Part shown: one piece after another, positions 58,701 to 64,000 of the stretch
Layout of the letters: every line of letters starts with the position of its first letter
How positions within the stretch are numbered: position 1 is the stretch's first letter
Assembly: GCA_914767715.1 (NCBI GenBank)
Contig: OU612068.1
Location: 14,260,001 to 14,324,000, forward strand
Length of the DNA stretch: 64,000 nucleotides
DNA from: Membranipora membranacea
Taxonomy: Eukaryota; Bryozoa; Gymnolaemata; Cheilostomatida; Membraniporidae
Direction of reading: 5' to 3'
The notes under the pieces: model-generated
The model's database searches: none
Told to the model about the DNA's origin: nothing
Seen by the model: the letters and a program-made list of their open reading frames with translations, nothing else
Program-made: the position numbers and the translations under genes

Positions 58701-61027
58701 TCATATCATTGCATTGTGCAACCTCAATTTCTAATGACAACTGACTCCAAACTGACCAACCAATGTACATATGTCGTCCATTCCTTAATGATTGGTGGTT
58801 TTGATGGGTGTTAACTAATTCTTGAACAGGATAAAGGATATTGCTGACCTGTTTTCCTGTGTTAAATGTTAGCGCCGCTGCTCTTTGCACCAAAACAATC
58901 AACGAAATGTTGCTTGTTTTTGATGAGCAGGCGGATTGCAAATCTCCAGGGTGAGCGAACTACGCATGTACTGGTGGATGATTTAATAACCCCACCCCTA
59001 CCCAACGGTTCTTCGAATAGAGGAATCCATCAAGAAATTCTCCCACTGTGCACTTAATTCTCGCCTGCAATCAAATCATTCCACTTGCATTCATGCCTCC
59101 CCTGCAACACTATTACATAAAGCATACATGGACAGGGTTGTTTGGACGGCACAAGGCCAATCCTGTGCCGCTCTTGTGATCAACACATGATGGAAGCTGA
59201 GTGAGTGACAGTGTCGTTTTGTGTACTAAAAAAGGGCTTACACCGCTGGTGTGGGATTGTAAGAACCTCCTATGTGGGTTTGGCATGTATCACTGGTGAG
59301 ATGCTCTCGCCGGATTGGGGGTATGGATGAAGGATGCTTGAATATTTGGGTGGCGACATTCTAGACATACTTTGAGGTTGTTTTAGCAGGCCAGTTCTCG
59401 GGAATCAGGAAAACTCGGGAAACTGCAAACTGTTCAAATCCGCATCGCATCCTTGCTCTAACAGTGGTTCATAACGGTTTGACTAATAATAAATAGTTTA
59501 AATCTCTGCAACTGAAGTAATCAAAATCTCAAGTGGAACATCACTTCAGTCTCGGTTAATTGACCTCATAATAAATACCAAAGTTTTAAAATGATAATAA
59601 AGTTTTGATTGCAGAAAAATGCTTATTATCTTCGTTCAATGAAAATATTTGAAATTATGGCACCTTGTTGGCAAGGACATCATATAGCAGTAAATTAACA
59701 TTTTGGCACCGCTTAACATAGTGTTGAACTGGTATATAATTAGCATAAATCACAATTCATTAAAATTCATATTAAAAATTTGATCAATTATGGTGAAGTC
59801 CATCTATATAAGAGGCTTATTTATATTTCATGCATATATTACTGCAGTGATAAGGTGCTAATATGATAAATATAACTTTTATTTATAGTTATTTGTACAT
59901 AACGAGCAACTGTTAAAACACAATAAAGTTTAATTATTTTACACTTTTATTTTGCACTCATAACCATAAGATATTAAATCAAAATCTTCTCACCAGCAAG
60001 GCAAGAAATTTGTGATAATACGACAGATGAAAACTTTAATAGCCTTGCGTCACTTATTGCCTGACCATACAAGCTATTAGCCAACGTAACGCCGTGACTT
60101 ACTGCATATGATCACCTGGACCTGTGTGCTCAGAATGCTATGAATAAAGATGTCACTTGTTGTCAGATTATAACAGCTGTACTGGTGGTCGTCTACAGCT
60201 ATTTTCTGCACTCAAGTAAAATGTGCTTTATTTAATGATTGCCTATTATCTGGCAGGCTGGGTGCGCTTTTTTTAGTTTGGATGCTCTAACCATTGTATG
60301 TGACGCTTTTGGTGACAGTGGAGTGATACTCCCCAAGACCTGGCACGCGGCCGACATAATACAAACTAAGTGTGCAAAAGGAATCTGGATAGCAAGGCTT
60401 GATCTAACCATGAAACAGACTTTAATAGATTCATACATAGGAGCTATAATATTTTATCATTGTTGACATGAGTTTTTGACCGGTTTAGTGACGTAAGTTT
60501 TAATTTATACAAATTTATTAAATATTAAACATCTACAAGGTTGTCAGATGCCTCAAAAACAAAGCATGACATCATGGTCAAGGCTATGACTGCGCATTTT
60601 GAATCAATGTTAGGAATTCGGCCTTTTAACTCAACATGTCATGTGAATAGCTATCTTTAGGGTATCCTGGCTTCTAGGCCACCTTTGTCATGACACATGA
60701 CACCCAAACATGACACGACACGACACGACATGACATGACACATCCCCAGTCTGACAATGCACTCTTAACAGTTCTGGGTATGAAAGCTTGTGATGGTTTT
60801 AGGGAGCAAAATTCCGGGGAGACTAGAAAGACATTACTCCACAGTTTGTTGAAAGAGGAAGGTTCCAACCCTTGCGCTTCTTTGTATTGATGATCTGTCT
60901 GTCTTTTTGTTTTTAGCCTGAGTCTTATTACCACGCTATTTTGAATATTGGAGAGACGGTTGCCATATCCGTACAAGGATTCAACGTGACCACACACTTT
61001 GAGGCAGAGTTCTATGCTGGTTTGTGA
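40281..61027 (+). CDS. jmjd8: JmjC domain-containing protein 8 (JMJD8), 5 exons
   Basis: Exons 40281-40705, 43541-43619, 45310-45442, 51880-51989 and 60917-61027 join with phases 2/0/1/0 to give 285 residues (human JMJD8 is 264). An N-terminal hydrophobic segment (about residues 8-23, then SSDED) is a signal peptide, fitting the ER-lumen location known for JMJD8. The JmjC core reads FVGATGTGATFHKH (His185, His187), GQKRWFVYPVEQTP, KPLECIQKAGEIFYVPESYY and HAILNIGE (His255). The HxH...H arrangement is that of JMJD8 (FHWH ... WWHATLNL), whose catalytic status is debated in the family. Three Asn-X-Ser/Thr sites (NNLS, YNST, FNVT) agree with a lumenal protein. The start lies in a TISU element. 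A poly(A) signal follows 56 bases after the stop, but an alternative donor overlaps the last codons, so a longer form is possible. Confidence 0.92.
40706..43540. other. JMJD8 intron 1
   Basis: AT-rich; nothing recognised beyond scattered short ORFs with no family features. Confidence 0.6.
43541..43619 (+). CDS. jmjd8: JMJD8 exon 2
   Basis: Acceptor TTTCTTATACAG. Encodes YLFDRHFYYNSTLPDT then LPEFLSNK, matching 'LYFFGDNNF' of JMJD8. Donor AATAAG|GTAAGT, phase 0. Confidence 0.88.
43620..45309. other. JMJD8 intron 2
   Basis: AT-rich; no repeat, RNA or coding signal recognised. Confidence 0.6.
45310..45442 (+). CDS. jmjd8: JMJD8 exon 3 (metal-site HxH)
   Basis: Acceptor CTTTGTGTTTTAG. Encodes GDSILFVGATGTGATFHKHM, then AWNGVMFGQKRWFVYPVEQT. 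The GQKRWFVYP block is characteristic of JmjC/cupin_8 proteins. Donor GGTG|GTCAGT, phase 1, is non-consensus at +3. Confidence 0.93.
48846..48880. repeat. Short tandem repeat, 15-bp unit
   Basis: Two exact units of GTCCGATGCACATGA and the start of a third. Confidence 0.95.
48974..48999. repeat. 26-bp perfect palindrome
   Basis: ACCAAGGATTTC and GAAATCCTTGGT flank two bases. It lies in JMJD8 intron 3. Confidence 0.95.
51010..51161 (+). mobile_element. TA-flanked MITE, copy in JMJD8 intron 3
   Basis: 152 bp with TA on both sides; ends CAGTGTAAGC and (inverted) CAGTGCAGTTC. Shares long internal blocks with 16944-17119. The CAGT...TA ends are of Tc1/mariner-pogo type. Confidence 0.75.
51728..51840. 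repeat. AT-rich microsatellite
   Basis: Imperfect TATATG/GAATAT units just upstream of JMJD8 exon 4. Confidence 0.85.
51880..51989 (+). CDS. jmjd8: JMJD8 exon 4
   Basis: Acceptor TTCATTTTAG. Encodes MYSYTPAAWFEYVYPKL and KPLECIQKAGEIFYV, matching 'RPLECTIRAGEVLYF' of JMJD8. Donor TGTG|GTAAGT, phase 0, after a 6.4-kb intron. Confidence 0.94.
54394..54546 (-). pseudogene. Transposase fragment: CENP-B N-terminal (pogo-type) helix-turn-helix
   Basis: Reads MTRTSYTMQQKLEVLRTVEK, then NNLDKTARELNINRRLIQRW and ends soon after at TGA. The K-L-E-V-L ... A-R-E-L-N-I ... L-I-Q-R-W spacing is that of the Psq/CENP-B-N fold. It is truncated before any catalytic domain. Confidence 0.82.
54659..54730 (-). 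pseudogene. tRNA-Thr-like sequence (SINE head or tRNA pseudogene)
   Basis: On the minus strand it begins GCTGAATAGCTCAGTGGTAA, with a good A box (TAGCTCAGTGG), a TGT in anticodon position (CTTGTAATC) and a degenerate B box (AGTTTAAAACC). The acceptor stem does not pair well, so a functional tRNA is unlikely. Confidence 0.55.
60688..60742. repeat. Short (GACAC/GACAT) tandem repeat
   Basis: Repeated ATGACAC and CGACACGACA units about 175 bases before the JMJD8 last exon. Confidence 0.85.
60917..61027 (+). CDS. jmjd8: JMJD8 last exon (second metal His and stop)
   Basis: Acceptor TTGTTTTTAG after an 8.9-kb intron. Encodes PESYYHAILNIGETVAISVQ, then GFNVTTHFEAEFYAGL and TGA. A potential donor G|GTTTGT at 61020 overlaps the last codons. 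Confidence 0.93.
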   Translation, partial: PESYYHAILNIGETVAISVQGFNVTTHFEAEFYAGL

Positions 61028-61082
61028 ACTATTCTCAGATTACCCATAAGGCCTTTTCTCATTTCTAGTGCAAGCATATCCA

Positions 61083-61088
61083 AATAAA
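61083..61088 (+). terminator. JMJD8 polyadenylation signal
   Basis: AATAAA 56 bases after the TGA at 61025-61027 supports transcript ending here and thus the 285-residue form. Confidence 0.55.
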
Positions 61089-61886
61089 TGTTGAATAATA
61101 CCGTTCTTCCTTGACCTACCCTTGCAATGTTTTCACATGAGTGTATTTATTATTGAACAAATTTGTATAACTTGCTAAGCCATTCAATATATCTATCCCT
61201 GTTAACTAGTTCATCTCATCTCAGTCAGTTGAACCATTTATTTTGCATAGGGAGTGCGAGCTAACGTAGTCCTAAGAACAAGACAAAATTGTTACCAATG
61301 CCATCATAAGAGGAAGCCATCATTTATCTTGCCCTTGCCTTGAAGTCGCTTGCTATGCATTGTCAGCACATACCTCTGTATTTCAACTGGAATTCTTAAA
61401 TGATAGGGTAATGCACTAGCCTTATCACTGGCTTTTCTTTTGGTTAGCGTGACAAGGCTAGTGTTGTATCATTGTTTTGAGATTCCTAAGAGAGCGCACA
61501 TTTCAGAAAGGCTAAGCCAAATTCTTGTTGTTGTTCTCAGCAATCCATTATCATTGTTAGTGTCCTTTGTCCTCAAAGATTTATAGTGGAAGCTTTTTTT
61601 TCTTTTTTTATGGGAACCAGGTGATAAATTGGTAAAGAACATTGCAGCTCGATTGTAAAACAGTGCAAATGAGTACCAGTTGGTGGTTATTATTGGCCTG
61701 TAAATTTGGGGATAATCCAATTTCTGGTAGTAAATTTTATTTATATGGCGGCTTTGGATGCCCATCAGTTTTGTTGCAAAAACCCGAAAACTTTACACTA
61801 CGGTTGTAATGCAACTTTGTTCCAAGCTCATCATTTATCGTAATCTGTTGTACAAAGCAAAACAATATTGTTCTTTTTGATTGTAG

Positions 61887-61994
61887 CGATGGAAGATCAC
61901 TTTCGGGCTACCACTGTGGAGGATGAAAAGGCAATCCACGCCCATTTTGAAGCCTCTGAGAGACGATTCGTTGACCTGCATTTTCTTCTCCCAG
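61887..61994 (+). CDS. First exon of the partial downstream gene
   Basis: Open in one frame from the acceptor to the donor, starting ATG at 61889, encoding EDHFRATTVEDEKAIHAHFE then RRFVDLHFLLPG. Ends in phase 1. Confidence 0.55.
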
Positions 61995-64000
61995 GTATCT
62001 TCTTACGGTTTGATGAAAAGCAGATTTTGGCTGGTTAACGATGGTTGCAAAGTGGCCTCTGTTGGTGTGATGTATCCTATGAAGTCATAGCATAGTAAAT
62101 ACCAGACAGATCTGACATAACCTATCAGAACAAGATCTCCTCTGCCATAAGCAGTCAGACTTTGCCAAGGATCAACTTTTGATATACCAAGGTTGCAGGG
62201 TACTGGGACTGTTTTGATAAGTTTCTCGTTTAATATCTCAGGCAGTTTTAGTGAATTCAAAACTCTAAACATCTTTCCATCATCAGTTCTTGATTAAGTG
62301 CAGAGATGTCCAAATCAAGTCACTGATATGAATATGAGTGGTTCCATTGGTCCTTGTAAGGTGGAAGTCACACGATCCTACTTGAAAAGGCTGTGTACTG
62401 CCACTACTATAGGAGGAAGCAACTCTTAAATGGCCGCATAAAAATCCACTACAATCATGGTACCAGACTACCAGTTGCTTTAAATTTGACATCATGCGTT
62501 TTGACTTTTGAGACAACACTTCGCTTCCAAGATAATTCATGATATTCTCAAATTATACTGATTACACTAATCATGCTGTTAATTCAATTATTATTTATTC
62601 TTGTCAATTGCCAAATAGGTAAAACAGCAGACCATAAATGATATATGAACCAATTAAAGTTATTCAAGGAGATCAAATTGAATGTAATTCACATTTTTTT
62701 CGTTCAGGTAGCGGTGGCATGTTAATCAACAGTTTAGTACTACTGCCGCCTTGAGAAGCTATGCCATAGTTTCAGCTATTCTCCAACTCTGATAAATTGT
62801 TCCGTATAGAAAATCACAAATCACTAATTAATTTTCTTTCAGAATTTATTACATTTTTATACGTTTGGCACACTAATAATGCGACATAAAATGTAATTAT
62901 ATTGCATGCCGTTTGAGCAACACCTGTCTATTCGTCTTTGTTCAAACCCAGTATTGTTTGTGGTCACTGGATTTAAAAAAATTGCACAATTTAAAAATTG
63001 CCCCTTATTATAAATCGTTTGTTCGGTATCAGAGATCATATTTTACCTTTAATCCCATAGTCACTGCTATTTTTGGTTATTTTTTAAAACATCTCTGGCC
63101 ATCTCTTTGTTTCGAAAAAAAGTGTGGACATATTTTATCCATTTAAGTAATTAAAATTCTTGTAAATTGGTCTACCTTTGTCTATAAATATTATTGCTGA
63201 TCTGAATTATTTTTGGATTACAACAAATCGCTTAGAGATGCATTCAGACTAAGCTTCCAAGAGTCTCAATACTTATCACTGCATAGGACCAATGAGTAAT
63301 GCTTACAATTTTCATGATGAAAAACATTATGAACAGAAATCTGCCGCGGCTGGGATTTGAACCCGGGTCTCCCGCATTCTACGCAGCCTTTATAATACTT
63401 GCAAATCAAAACGGTTCCTGACTTGAATGAGCAAACGCCAACCAAGTTGACCTAAATGCTAATTCTATGCATCGATTGGCCCTCAAATTGATGCCACATC
63501 ATCGTATGGAAACACAGTGGTTGAAAGACATGCCATCTATAAACTGATCCTCAAATATATATGAAGTTGTCTTTCCATATTCTCAACTCTTTCCGTAATG
63601 GGCAGGCAATTTCAGTTTTGTCTGTGTGGTTTATGATAGTGTAGACTGTAGAGTGTGGTAAAAAAGCTGACAATCCATATAGGTCTGGTCTGAAAGCTGT
63701 TGAAAATGGTCATGACCATACTTGAGCGGCTATCATGGCCGACCAAGAGTCAAGACTCTGGTTTGGTCCACTTATACCCTCCCCCTTGAAGCCTTGATGG
63801 GCTGAAATCTGTACCATCTTGGGGATTTATCTTCTAAGAATAATAACTGGTAATAAAAGTTTACTAAATTTTGATATTGACAGGTAATACAGAGATATTA
63901 GGACACATAGCTGACATAGCCTGTGAGCGTGGTTACACATTCCGCTGTGAGCGGGCTCTAAACCTACAACTCAGCCTTGACCCGTATGCCATAAATGCTC
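61887..64000 (+). CDS. Partial gene of unknown function (or JMJD8 C-terminal extension), 2 exons, runs off the window
   Basis: Exon 61887-61994 (acceptor TTGATTGTAG, donor CCCAG|GTATCT) and exon 63884 onward (acceptor ATATTGACAG) join in phase 1. The product begins MEDHFRATTVEDEKAIHAHF from ATG 61889, continues ASERRFVDLHFLLPG, NTEILGHIADIACERG, then CERALNLQLSLDPYAINA at the window edge. I do not recognise the family; ALNLQLSLDPYAINA has the look of a tetratricopeptide-type helix pair, which is only an impression. The ATG three bases into the first exon makes a separate downstream gene with a non-coding first exon plausible. The phase also fits the alternative donor at the end of JMJD8, which would give a fused protein. 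Confidence 0.55.
61995..63883. other. Intron of the partial downstream gene
   Basis: AT-rich; the only feature seen is a tRNA-like 3' half on the minus strand at 63341-63388. Confidence 0.55.
63341..63388 (-). pseudogene. tRNA-like 3' half
   Basis: On the minus strand CCCGGGTTCAAATCCCAG is a near-consensus T arm with B box, preceded by an anticodon-arm-like CTGCGTAGAATGCGG. No 5' half or A box was found, so this is a tRNA-derived fragment, possibly from a SINE. Confidence 0.4.
63884..64000 (+). CDS. Second exon of the partial downstream gene (truncated by window end)
   Basis: Acceptor TTGATATTGACAG, split Gly codon, then NTEILGHIADIACERGYTFR and CERALNLQLSLDPYAINA, open to the last base of the window. 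Confidence 0.6.

Larger units (their letters stand above)
51990..60916. other. JMJD8 intron 4 (8.9 kb)
   Basis: Contains the pogo-like element (54256-54861), an 11-bp inverted repeat (57324-57384) and a short GACAC-type tandem repeat (60688-60742). A 109-codon plus-strand ORF at 56062-56391 has no recognisable features and is probably chance. Confidence 0.65.

Overview
This is an AT-rich eukaryotic (metazoan) genomic window. It has spliced genes with kilobase-scale introns, GT-AG junctions whose phases agree, vertebrate-type polyadenylation signals and many small DNA-transposon remnants. The gene set (an Mnx-class homeobox, a Gs-like heterotrimeric G-protein alpha subunit, a JMJD8-type JmjC protein and a trypsin-fold protease) fits an invertebrate bilaterian, perhaps a marine deuterostome or lophotrochozoan. 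I cannot name the species from sequence alone.

Layout. Positions 1-17.9 kb hold the protease domain of an S1 serine protease (+ strand, five exons, 2753-17303); its propeptide and start lie further upstream and were not identified. Positions 19.4-24.7 kb hold a complete three-exon Mnx (HB9/exex-type) homeobox gene (+). Positions 24.7-29.1 kb are intergenic, with a fold-back MITE copy, a 73/64-bp tandem repeat and an 866-bp non-autonomous hAT element. Positions 29.18-38.78 kb hold a divergent G-alpha gene on the minus strand with two alternative, phase-compatible first exons. About 1.5 kb of divergent promoter DNA separates it from a JMJD8 gene (+, five exons, 40281-61027), whose start codon sits in a perfect TISU/YY1 element. 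Two further in-phase exons (61887-61994 and 63884 to the window end) belong either to a C-terminally extended JMJD8 transcript or, more likely, to the next gene.

The main points of interest are: (1) the Gs-like alpha subunit, which carries about 75 extra residues between the NKxD and TCAx guanine-binding motifs, a modified P-loop and a C-terminus about two residues longer than usual; (2) its two alternative N-termini, one with a cysteine and one polybasic; (3) competition between stop codon and splice donor at the end of JMJD8; (4) a pogo/Tigger-like element that keeps a CENP-B-type helix-turn-helix fragment and contains a tRNA-Thr-like sequence; (5) a TA-flanked MITE family present in introns of two genes, one copy ending 13 bp before a splice acceptor; and (6) several near-perfect inverted repeats. 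The genes do not form an evident pathway; they are unrelated neighbours. All calls come from reading the sequence, with no database search or transcript evidence.
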